A DNA stretch of 64,000 nt from CAYXZO01 sp964469505 (GTDB taxonomy: Bacteria > Fidelibacterota > UBA8477 > JABMPR01): NCBI GenBank assembly GCA_964469505.1, contig CAYXZO010000002.1:1-64000 (forward strand), in the 5' to 3' direction. Below the pieces are notes generated by a model. That model was not told the origin of the DNA, did not search any database, and saw only the letters and a list, made by a program, of their open reading frames with translations. Below are positions 10,701 through 19,100 of the stretch, piece by piece (positions within the stretch are counted from its first letter, which is position 1; the number at the start of each line of letters is the position of its first letter). Position numbers and translations under genes: made by a program.

Positions 10701-10792
10701 GGATACGCCTTCAACAACTGTTCAAAACCAAGGGGTCCGCTGGTCGCTGCCAGCTTAAGAGCTAATAGTCCCAATAGCAAAATGCGTTTCAA
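7709..10792 (-). CDS. Gingipain-like C25 family protein with sorting domain
   Basis: This 1027-residue secreted protein begins MKRILLLGLLALKLAATS, a signal peptide. The start is TTG, seven bases after a perfect AGGAGG, and it overlaps the TGA stop of the upstream M14 gene by four bases (TTGA), indicating translational coupling. The C25 domain spans about residues 50-400: LLIGDVTGAFALPSF, DYLPDAFIGRWPVD, NYRGWGDSHGWHYP and FSFVCGSGRF. The Cys nucleophile is present, and His residues in the DSHGWHYP block could serve as the partner. Beta-sandwich regions follow, then a NIDO-like module (LTICSNGWLSF...VAPFWDDLD), and a C-terminal FlgD-like sorting domain with PYPNPFNG. Of the three paralogues in the run, this is the most likely active cysteine peptidase. 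Confidence 0.87.
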   Translation of the reverse strand: MKRILLLGLLALKLAATSGPLGFEQLLKAYPEHSRDYPWQTFQRGHYLIIGADNAVSSPYLDLFRQFKERQGFRVTITPLSVTGSSASEIQAYIAQFAADHNLEYVLLIGDVTGAFALPSFSIGAANDVSDLPYVMFRGNDYLPDAFIGRWPVDTQYELAVVINKTIQYCENPYSGSDWLEHALLVAGNYADAGVILTPVWTSRWLQQRLEAFGYTQVDTIFFPPVTAPDPIRDAINAGVGIVNYRGWGDSHGWHYPRFHVSDFDVAGQGSLNNGYQLPVFFSFVCGSGRFDSPVDPCFAEALLARGTVSNPSGAVAVIAPSDLHTRTKYNNAMNSGIWDALLEGRVVELGPALLAAKFELQREFPDEAEPGGMVDFYFHTYNIIGDPSLPVWLGTPGELAVTEADLPAFDGADGYFSFSLPQAPRGVFALRAGDRLIGAGRWDHGLVQVYPFQGGSFQYAAGEGINELELTLTAPGYKPKTLTIPLTAGTDLQPGPWQVELFPGLPEWQPVIWNTGPSASNVQVELAVPDADYSVTFSLSSLPAGALTLGPNLAAPVLPFGPRVLGGQLVINGSAHALSIPLAARRVFLELIPQDSVLLPGSAFTLKLRGQLELPATNPLPLEFTLCTPVDYVQLTDSLGAAVLQNGQLVFSDSLVGGMLSEVAPGSGVPFDILVRTQGQTAPFLQRRLILRAGSGNADEPTPPCRFGYWAYDNTDVGYPEAPQYQWVELVDSPTAQHLVLGDDDLVRIALPFSFPFFGTDYDSLTICSNGWLSFVPTNIAYFRNWAIPGPLGPDAMVAPFWDDLDFPEGGQINIYTEYRPDIGAFVVEWYQAYNRYDNHADQETFEVLLYDPAQLSGSDGSGVIEFQYYEVNDVDQNNNHSTVGIEGPWQNDGVQYVYDQRYAPGAAPLTAGRAIRFTTTPPAGYYSTTRPHPPQVVRSFRLGQPYPNPFNGQLTIPLEIPAGMSYRLFLYDLLGRGLSLQGYQTEARGEKIYLRWNSGELPSGLYFLVLQTPYGKQLKKITLLK

Positions 10793-13107
10793 AAAACACC
10801 TCCTGTGGCGTTTAATACCAGAATCTTACGGCTCGATTGCGCCGTTCCCTGCTGAACTCGTAACAGGTAAACTCCAGCCGGCACCAACCGACCCTGTTGA
10901 TCCTTGCGGTCCCAGGTCCAGCGGTTCACACCGGCTCTAAATGTTTGTGCTATAGACAACAGCTGCCTGCCCCGCAGGTCGAAAATCTGCAGCCGGCCTG
11001 GTCCCCCCCGTGGTGTGGTAATCCTGAACTGAATCCGATTACGGAATGGATTGGGCAGCGCAGCCGACACGCTCAGTAGAGGTTTCTGGTTTTCAGTCAG
11101 CGACCGTGGTTCAGGCCCAAGTCCTACCGGTGGTTCAGAAGTGCCCCAAACAACCAGGGAGTCAAGCTCCCAACCACGGTATGGCAACGACCCATCGGCA
11201 CCCAGACGTAACACCAGAAAAGCGGAATCCACGGGAGTAACTGTCGCGAGCCTCCACTGGTTCCGCCACTTGAAATCAGTTCCCGTCCATTTCCAGCGGT
11301 GCAAAAGCTCACCCCCGGTAGAATAAAGCTCGCAAACCACACTGTCCCGCCCCCACTCCAATTCCCACCGGTGCCGAATGAACACCCCTACTTGTACCAT
11401 ACCGGCAATTGAAAAAGCCTGAGAACGTAGACTTTGCTCCGTATCATTCGGATAAAACAATTCTTCCTGGGTTTTAAGTACGCCGTCTGCGATTACCCAA
11501 CCGCCGTCCCCCTGCCAGCCGTACAGGTCGCTAAAATCAGTGCTGAAAACTTGCTGCGCTGGGGGTAGCTCCAGTCGCAATGTATCACCGGTTTGAAATT
11601 CAAAAGTATTGCGTAATGGAAAATGTCCTTCTTGCTGTAGAAAGATACGCGTGCTCACCGTGCGACGGGAGAATTGGTAGAGGCCGGTGGTGAGCGTCAT
11701 CGTATCCGTCCCCGCTGAATCCTGGATTACTAGCACAATCGGAAGCGTGGGGTCTCCCTGTAGATCGAGAAAAAACAGTTTTTCGGGTAGAGCAGTTAGG
11801 GGAATATCCACGGCGGTGGGGTAAGCATCACTCACCGGCACGGAGGTAAATTCAGCCGTGGCATACCCCGGAGCCTCGATGCGCAGGCGGTACATCCCCG
11901 GCAAAGCCAGGCGCCGGAAGCGGCCAAACCGGTCGGTTCGGCGGGGCGTCACCCAGGGACTCTCCCAGGAGTGGTAAATTCCATCTGTGCCCAGCTTGGC
12001 CAACTTCACTACCGCACCCTCGATGGGTACTCCGGTGACAGCATCCACGATGTGGCCTTCCAATCGGGCCTGACTCTCAGGCGGATAGCCCAATAGGCGA
12101 TCCAATAAATAAAAGCAACCAGCCAGGTTGCGCTCTACCGTGCTGCGGATTATGGCGCTATCCGGTTGCAAATTATTGGTCCCCACCTCGATGAGATATT
12201 GGAAACAGCCGGTCCGGGCATAGAACCAGTCATGGGCATTGCCCCGGGGGGTTGCTCCCGGATGGGTTGCATAATGCCCGTTGCCGGCTTCATTCTCGAT
12301 CCGGCTGGCCAATTCTTGAGCGATGGCATCTATCACCGGGAAATCGGCGGAATGCTTGTCCACATCCCATTCCCAAGGGTAGTAGATGATTTCTGGAGTT
12401 CCGCTGCGGGCTGAATGGTAGGCCACTGAAAAAGCGAAGTGCCGCGAAAGGGCCAGATCCCGAATGGCTTGGGTCTCCTTCTCCGAAAAGGGAGCCGGTC
12501 CCCGATAATAATCGTAGTCACCTTCCAAGTAATCGTCGCCGTGAATCCAATTGAAATCATAATTCCGGTTCAAGTCCACCCCATCGATATCCCAACCGAT
12601 GCCGGGGGTGTAATCGAATACTCCATTACCATTAGTATCGGTTTTATTCTTCCGGTATGTCAGATCCAATCCCTGAAATACGACCCTCAACCCCTCCGGG
12701 TTGTAAGTCGGGACTATCCAGATATCCAGGTTTTCCAACCAGGACATCACATGCGGTATCTGATGGTCATATCCATGCAAGAGGGTATCAATCAATCCCA
12801 GGCAGATTTCAATACCTAAAATCTCTTCCGCATGTGCCGGCCCCAGAAATAAGATGGCCGGTTCGTCAGTAGTGGAATCGGGATTAAAAGAAAGTCGGAC
12901 GGCCCGGATAGGTAGGTTTTCAGTGCCGGTTCGTCCCAATTCTATTACCCGTAAAATAGAGCTGTATTGGGGCGCATCCGCCAGAGAATCCAGTAATCGT
13001 TGAATTTCTGTGTAGCTGTGGAAAGCCGGATCGGGGATTTCCTGACCCAGTAAAGCCAGCCCGGAAAAGATCCAGGCCAATAGCCCTCTTGTAAGCGCCC
13101 GTCGCAT
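10789..13107 (-). CDS. Secreted M14 family zinc carboxypeptidase with sorting domain
   Basis: This 772-residue protein has a signal peptide (residues 1-21) and an M14 metallocarboxypeptidase domain. The zinc ligands are His92 and Glu95 in PAHAEE and a His in VAYHSARSG. The substrate-binding block DLNRNYDFNW and the catalytic Glu in YLIEVGTNN are also present. A carboxypeptidase-regulatory-like beta-sandwich follows (LEGHIVDAVTGVPIEGAVV), then a region like a carbohydrate or concanavalin-type sandwich, and a FlgD-like sorting domain with LPNPFRN. It should remove C-terminal residues from peptides outside the cell or in the envelope. It lies between the repeat protein and the C25 gene, to which it is coupled through TTGA. 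M14 enzymes include D,L-peptidases and gamma-glutamyl carboxypeptidases, so action on the pgs polymer is conceivable but unproven. Confidence 0.9.
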   Translation of the reverse strand: MRRALTRGLLAWIFSGLALLGQEIPDPAFHSYTEIQRLLDSLADAPQYSSILRVIELGRTGTENLPIRAVRLSFNPDSTTDEPAILFLGPAHAEEILGIEICLGLIDTLLHGYDHQIPHVMSWLENLDIWIVPTYNPEGLRVVFQGLDLTYRKNKTDTNGNGVFDYTPGIGWDIDGVDLNRNYDFNWIHGDDYLEGDYDYYRGPAPFSEKETQAIRDLALSRHFAFSVAYHSARSGTPEIIYYPWEWDVDKHSADFPVIDAIAQELASRIENEAGNGHYATHPGATPRGNAHDWFYARTGCFQYLIEVGTNNLQPDSAIIRSTVERNLAGCFYLLDRLLGYPPESQARLEGHIVDAVTGVPIEGAVVKLAKLGTDGIYHSWESPWVTPRRTDRFGRFRRLALPGMYRLRIEAPGYATAEFTSVPVSDAYPTAVDIPLTALPEKLFFLDLQGDPTLPIVLVIQDSAGTDTMTLTTGLYQFSRRTVSTRIFLQQEGHFPLRNTFEFQTGDTLRLELPPAQQVFSTDFSDLYGWQGDGGWVIADGVLKTQEELFYPNDTEQSLRSQAFSIAGMVQVGVFIRHRWELEWGRDSVVCELYSTGGELLHRWKWTGTDFKWRNQWRLATVTPVDSAFLVLRLGADGSLPYRGWELDSLVVWGTSEPPVGLGPEPRSLTENQKPLLSVSAALPNPFRNRIQFRITTPRGGPGRLQIFDLRGRQLLSIAQTFRAGVNRWTWDRKDQQGRLVPAGVYLLRVQQGTAQSSRKILVLNATGGVF

Positions 13108-13111
13108 CAGC

Positions 13112-16100
13112 TTACTTGATATACAGTAGCTTATGAGTGAAAACGCGGGAACGGTAATTCACTACCAGCAAATAAACGCCGCTGCCGACAGCCTCGTCAT
13201 AGTTATTAATTCCCCGCCAGAAAAGGTTGTGACGACCCGCTGAAAGCTGGTCGCTCCGCTGGTAAATCACTCGCCCCTGCAAGTCATAGATGGACCAGGT
13301 CACCAGTCCGGTCTCGGGAATCTCGACGGAGAACCGCACCAGTCCGTTGAAAGGATTGGGATAAGGTGAAGAGATAACGAAACTTCTCGGGATATTCGAA
13401 GGCTCTACGCCGACGTTGACATCGTAATAAGCCTGGGCATAGATATTCTGCAGTTCGCTTTTGCCCGAAGAGCGTTTGTCCTCCCAGACTATGGCATAGC
13501 GCGGAATTTCCGGAGAGCTGTCGGCAAAGGGGACTATCTGAGGATCCGTCTGGTCCAGGACCGCATCGCACACCACGATACCGTTGGTAACATGGGCTGC
13601 CCCTGCAGGATCACTATCGTACAGATAAATATCGCTGTGGATTCCCCCCCGATAATCTTCCCAGGCCAATAGGAAACGTTCCGCGCTTATTACCCGCAGG
13701 GCGGGATGAAGTTCTTCGGTAGATAAATCGGTCACTTGCACAGCGGGAGTACGAACAGTCAGGTTCCGCACCCAGAGGTTATGTTGAACTCCATCGGAGA
13801 AATCGCTCCAGGCCGCATATAACACACCGCTGCCATCGTCGCTAAGGGCTAGCTCCAGCTGGGATTGGTCCCCGGGTCCGGCGGCAAAAGCCCACTCATT
13901 GCCGGCATTTCCATCGCGGGAGATGGCTCGCAGATACAGATCCGTCCCGTTCAGGATGTTGCGGGGATCTTCCCAGGCCACGTAGAGGGAATCGGTGACC
14001 GGATTGAAAACCAGCCGGGGATTACTCTGAATTCCGGCAGCTTCGGTGACAACCACCGTCCAGTTGATATTTCCGTCCGGGTCCAGGGAAGTCAGATAGA
14101 TATTTTCATCATCGGTGGAAACCGTTTCCCACACACAGATGATGTTGCCGTCCGGTAAAACTACGGCTCCTCGAGCATAACTCTCGGGTTCGTAAGATTC
14201 GGTGAGCATAACCCCACCCGGAGTCCATACGGCTGTACCGTCTGGAGTAAAACGTTGAGCAAAAATATCAAAGGGGGCGAAGGTCCGCATTTCCGACCAG
14301 AACAACACCACGCTCCCATCGGGCAAAGGCGCCAAGACCGCTGCCCGCTGGTCCAGGAAATTCTGGTCGTAAACCCGTACTCCGCTGCTGTCCCAGGTAG
14401 GTTGGAGCTGGCTGTTGAGATGCGCCAGGTATAGATTCTGTACCCCCAGGGTTTGATTGATAAAAGCCAAATATGCGCCGCCCTGGTTATCAGGGGCGAG
14501 TACCGGTTCCAGTTGCTGGGCATTACTGCTCAAGGCTTCACCGTTGAGGGTGTGCAAAATGCCGCCAGTGCGGTCCATAACCTGAGCCATGGCCAACTCA
14601 CCCTGTGAAGCCCGTCGGTGATCCTCCCAGAATACCAGAAAATCCTGTTCGCCCCAAGGCATCGCCTGAGCCTGGGCGGCATCGCCATCGATGCCGTTGA
14701 AGAATGTCATACCGTCCGCGTCCCAAGTGGGCCCTGCGGAATAGGTCACATGCTGCCCTACAATTCCCAAACTTCCGGAAGAGGCATCGCCCCAGATGAT
14801 GAAAGCCCCTGCCGTTCCATCGGGACGCACCACCGCGCCCTCTTGATATTTGCGGGAACTAGTCAGCGGCAACCCATCAGGCAAAAACTGTAGCTCCCCT
14901 GTGGGTGAGACATGTTGGAAATAGATATCGGAAAGGGGGTATCCGCCTTGGCGTTCGTCCTGCCATACCACATCAATACCTCCCTGGGATGAAAGGGTCA
15001 GGCGCACTGCCCCTTGATCCAAGGGGGCGGAGACCAGGGGTTTGCCCCCCTCTTCCCATAGGGCTTGACCGGTGAAATCATAGGCCTGGGCGTAGATATC
15101 AGCCTCCTGGGGATTGTTGCGGTAATCCTCCCAGACCAAATAAATACGGCTGGAATTAGCTTTGATCCGCGCCTTTTCCTGACCGTACATCAAGTCAGTC
15201 ACGGCAATACCATCGGTAGCCCAAAGGGCTTGACCAGTGCTGTCCACTACCTGAAGGTAAATATCACCCAGAGTGTGGTTACGACCATCTTTCCAGCAAA
15301 TTGCTGCTCGGCCCTCGGGCAAACCAAAGACTTTAGGTTGCTGCTGAGCGCCACCGGCTCCACAAATCAAAATCCCCTGTTCACCCCATAGGCGTTGGAA
15401 AGCAAGATCCACTCGCTGGCCGTAAATATCCAGGTTACCGGCGTCGCGACCGTCTTCCCAGACAACCACCGCCTCTTGCCCCACCGTTTCAATGCTGTAG
15501 GCTGTTTGGGTTCCGGTAGCGGTGATCAAAGGCAGTCCATCGGTGCCGCCTGTCGCCAGGGGCCCGTCAGGAGTCAACACCGTCCCAAAAACATCACCCT
15601 GTTCGGAGAGGTGGGTATCCCACCAGATAAGGTAAGCGTAGCCGGCCGGGCCACGTGTTCCGTTGAGTCCTTGTTGAGCTCCAGAGTTCACGGCCACCGG
15701 TACACCCGTGGGATCCCATTCTAATTCTCCCTGGGCATTGACATGCTGGGCGTAGACATCCCCGTACTCATCCTCACGATAGTCGATCCAGGCCACATAA
15801 GCGCCACCTAAGCCATCGGGGAGCACCAGCGGATCTTCCTGGCGCCCGGTCACGGATACTACCTGCACACCGGTGGAATCCCACAGTGGTTGGCCGGTGG
15901 TGTCGATTTTCTGCACGTACACATCTCGATCCCCGGTGCGGGCATCCGACCAGGCCAGCAATAGATATCCCGGTTCGGCAACTGCCACCGCTCGCTGCCA
16001 TTCGATATGCACTCCCTGCCGCACCGGCACTCCGTTATGGGGCCAAACCAACGTTTCTCCAGCGTACAGCGCACTCATCCAGAGTGCCAAAATGAATATG

Positions 16101-16129
16101 ATTCCTGTCAAAACCTTATCACTTCTCAT
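13112..16129 (-). CDS. Secreted beta-propeller-like repeat protein with sorting domain
   Basis: About 1005 residues. The start at 16129 (MRSDKVLTGIIFILALWMSALYAG) gives a clean signal peptide and follows GGAAGGG. The gene begins four bases after the stop of the upstream C25 gene. Nearly the whole mature protein is made of about sixteen repeats of 50-60 residues, each with a core such as VWEDGR, then D(I/V)Y.Q..D..G..LW and G. It ends in a FlgD-like sorting domain (SSPYPNPFNG). Such repeats would fold as four-stranded blades, and sixteen would suit two propellers. No catalytic motif is visible, so a binding or surface-display role is likely. I do not recognise a named family. Confidence 0.82.
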   Translation of the reverse strand: MRSDKVLTGIIFILALWMSALYAGETLVWPHNGVPVRQGVHIEWQRAVAVAEPGYLLLAWSDARTGDRDVYVQKIDTTGQPLWDSTGVQVVSVTGRQEDPLVLPDGLGGAYVAWIDYREDEYGDVYAQHVNAQGELEWDPTGVPVAVNSGAQQGLNGTRGPAGYAYLIWWDTHLSEQGDVFGTVLTPDGPLATGGTDGLPLITATGTQTAYSIETVGQEAVVVWEDGRDAGNLDIYGQRVDLAFQRLWGEQGILICGAGGAQQQPKVFGLPEGRAAICWKDGRNHTLGDIYLQVVDSTGQALWATDGIAVTDLMYGQEKARIKANSSRIYLVWEDYRNNPQEADIYAQAYDFTGQALWEEGGKPLVSAPLDQGAVRLTLSSQGGIDVVWQDERQGGYPLSDIYFQHVSPTGELQFLPDGLPLTSSRKYQEGAVVRPDGTAGAFIIWGDASSGSLGIVGQHVTYSAGPTWDADGMTFFNGIDGDAAQAQAMPWGEQDFLVFWEDHRRASQGELAMAQVMDRTGGILHTLNGEALSSNAQQLEPVLAPDNQGGAYLAFINQTLGVQNLYLAHLNSQLQPTWDSSGVRVYDQNFLDQRAAVLAPLPDGSVVLFWSEMRTFAPFDIFAQRFTPDGTAVWTPGGVMLTESYEPESYARGAVVLPDGNIICVWETVSTDDENIYLTSLDPDGNINWTVVVTEAAGIQSNPRLVFNPVTDSLYVAWEDPRNILNGTDLYLRAISRDGNAGNEWAFAAGPGDQSQLELALSDDGSGVLYAAWSDFSDGVQHNLWVRNLTVRTPAVQVTDLSTEELHPALRVISAERFLLAWEDYRGGIHSDIYLYDSDPAGAAHVTNGIVVCDAVLDQTDPQIVPFADSSPEIPRYAIVWEDKRSSGKSELQNIYAQAYYDVNVGVEPSNIPRSFVISSPYPNPFNGLVRFSVEIPETGLVTWSIYDLQGRVIYQRSDQLSAGRHNLFWRGINNYDEAVGSGVYLLVVNYRSRVFTHKLLYIK

Positions 16130-16133
16130 CCAA

Positions 16134-19100
16134 TCAAATCCCTTCCAGTATCTGTTCCACCAGGAGCACCGCGTCCAGAATATCCAGGCGGTCATCTCCA
16201 TTAAGGTCTGCTACGCTAAATTGTTCCGGTTCAGGCGATTCTTCCAAAAGAATAAACTCTAACAAAAGCGTTACATCCGTAACGTTGATCCGATAGTCGA
16301 GGTTTACATCCCCTACCGGATGGACTCCCTCCACTACCTGTAGTTGAATGGTGAAACTGGTATCCGGCACATTAACCGCGTTGGTCAACAATTTCAGGGG
16401 CATTGAGTAAGTACCGGTGGCCAAACCGTCGGAATTCAGCGTAAAAGTGAAATAAGCCGTACTATCAGGGGGGATCAAGCCCGTCCATTGTCCCGCCCGG
16501 AACCATCGATATGGCCGCTGAATCCTGACGGCAGTTTGATCGTTGATCATGCTGGCACCGTTGTATACCACTGCAAACCCCCGGTCTCGAGTGGCGTTTT
16601 GCATACCTACCGTGGCACTGGTTCGGGGTTCATCCAGGTGCTGATACTGGAACAAGATATTTCCATCGGCGGTCAACAAAACCTGGAAAGTATAGTGCTG
16701 AGAGGTTCCCCATTTAGGCATGTTGATGAAAGAAACCACCGCCGAATCTTCCTGGTTGGTCCAGAAATAGATCGAACCCTGTGTGCCACTGTCCAGATTA
16801 AGATCATCCCACCAGGGGGCAATCATGGCAGGGGGCGCCAGAGGGTATGGCAAAGGTTGATTCCGCCAGGGCGCGTCTCTGGTCAAGAATTCTACAAAGC
16901 CGTTGCTACAGATATTCAATCGGCTGAACAAACTATCATAAAAGGGGAACGGGAATCCCAATTCAAAAGGCCCGATAGCAATATCATCGGGATCACCCGG
17001 GTAGCTCACGTAGTTGGCAGGCTCGGCAATGTCTATCCACTGGTAAACCGGTCCGCCCGGCTCCCAGCTTCCCTTCCAGGTATAGCCATAGGTGTCACCC
17101 TGTTCCGCGGGACGACGATGCACGAATAATATTTCGTCGGGAGCTTCTTTGGTCCGCTGCTCAGGTAGCGGTCCCGGATCTAGCCGGGGAGCGTCCAAAT
17201 CTGCCCTCTGGATAACGTACACCAGGGGAGTCTGGCCTCCGTTGTGCAGCAACAGGGAATCCCGCGTTTCAGACCAGGGGTTAAGCTGATAAGTGAAAGA
17301 AGCCCCGGGCCACTCCAATCGAGGTGGCGCAGCCCGCACCCCTCTGCCAGTGGTGAATTTTATCGCTTTTCCGGCTCTTAGAGGCGACATGGCAGGCGAT
17401 AGAATATGATTATAACTCAGTTGCACTCCCCGCCGACGCTGGGGCCCTTGAATTCCAATGGTAGCAAAATTCTGCCAGCTATCCGTGTCGGCGATACGGC
17501 GGTACTGAAAAAGAAAAGGAGTGTCGCCGGTAGGTGTTTCTTCATCCAGCAGAAACACAACCTGGAAGCTTAGAGTGTCCAGGGAAGCGGCGTTGTGAAG
17601 GCGTGACCACTCCACCACAAAGCGACTACTATCGGAACTTAGGTAAGCAAAAACTGCATCACCAGGCGCCCGCAAATCATCCCAAAAAGGAGCAATTAAA
17701 GCCGGGGGAGCCAGCAAAGATGGCAGACGCCGGTTGTGAAAGTCCACCCGCCCACCCTGACTGCCCATAGCCAGCCAGCCGTTGGAACAAATGGTGATTT
17801 CATGGTACGTCTGACCATAAAACGTGATGGGAATCGGTATGGAATAGGCCGTTGCAGCATCCGCGCCCTCCTGGATATCAACTATGGGTAAAGGCACACC
17901 ATGGCCCCCCAAGGCCGGATCTACTTCCAGCCAGTGATACGCGGGACGTTCCGAATAACCCCAGTCATCATCATCGAAAGCCCGGTAGCCGTACTCATCG
18001 GGGGGCAAAGGAGCAAAGGGCATCAACTGACCGCCCCGAATCTCCATGGGAAACACAAATTCATTGTTGCCCACAGCTGCAGTCAGAGATAGGGGCTCTT
18101 GGGGAAACAAACGGGTGCGGATCGCAAAGGAAAGGGACGCCAACTCAATGTTGCTCCCTGGGGGGAGAGCTGGCACGGCCAGCGTTTCAGGCGTGCTCAA
18201 CAAAGAATCGGTTTGGAAGCTCAGGAAGGTGGCCGGCAGAGTGTCGCCCCCAGTATTGTAAAGCTCGAATCGCAGCTTTAAAGAATCGCCTGGCTCAAAA
18301 GACCATTCCACGATTTGCGGGTGGGATAGTTCAGCCCGGGGGGCTTGAATCCCCAGGGGCAAATACCAGTTATAATCCAAACTCCCGGCTACGGCTCTCA
18401 CAGCAATGGCGGTCGTGGTACCGTGGGGGATATCGGCGGCACAGCTCACCCGGGTAGCTTGTGGTAGTATTAGCAGTTGCCCCGGATTCAAGAAGGGAAA
18501 ATTCAAAGTCACCGGATCAAACTGTAAAAAGGTCGCTGAAGAAGAAAACTCGAGCTGCAAATCGTGCAGTGGAACCGAACCCACCTGGAGTCGCAGGTTG
18601 AGAAATTCCGCGTGCCCGGCCCGTAATGGTCGTGCCAGAAAAATGCTGTCCGCTTGTAACCAGTTGCTGGCATTCAGGACCGGCAAATCGATCTCGTACG
18701 GCAATAGGTTGTCACCGGTTACAGTGAGGTGGACGCTGGATTCGGAATCTGGCCGGAACGCGACATAAGCCCAGCCGGAAGCATCGGTATAGGCTCCCTG
18801 GGCATTAGTGTCATTGTATAGAAAGACAAATGCCTTGGCCACCGGATTGCCCGTGGTGTCAGTAACCCGGATCGCCAGATTGCGTGTTCCGGGGGGTATG
18901 GGAGATTCGACTTCAACCTGCAGCCGACGGGGAGCCGCGGTCCATAAACTAAGTCCGGGATCCCCCAGAATGTTGTAGATGTGGAAATAAAACTCCGGTG
19001 TTTGACCGAAAGGGGCAAAAGCGTTGTCGTGAAACTCCCGCCAGAGTTCCAATTTCCCGGCCCAGGTGGCCGGTCCCAATACGTGGAGCCCTCCGTCTAG

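Noticed and set aside
16488..17129. A 213-codon open frame on the plus strand opposite the large C25 gene
   Set aside because: It lies wholly inside a well-supported minus-strand coding region, shows no domain or signal peptide, and has the composition expected of an antisense frame.
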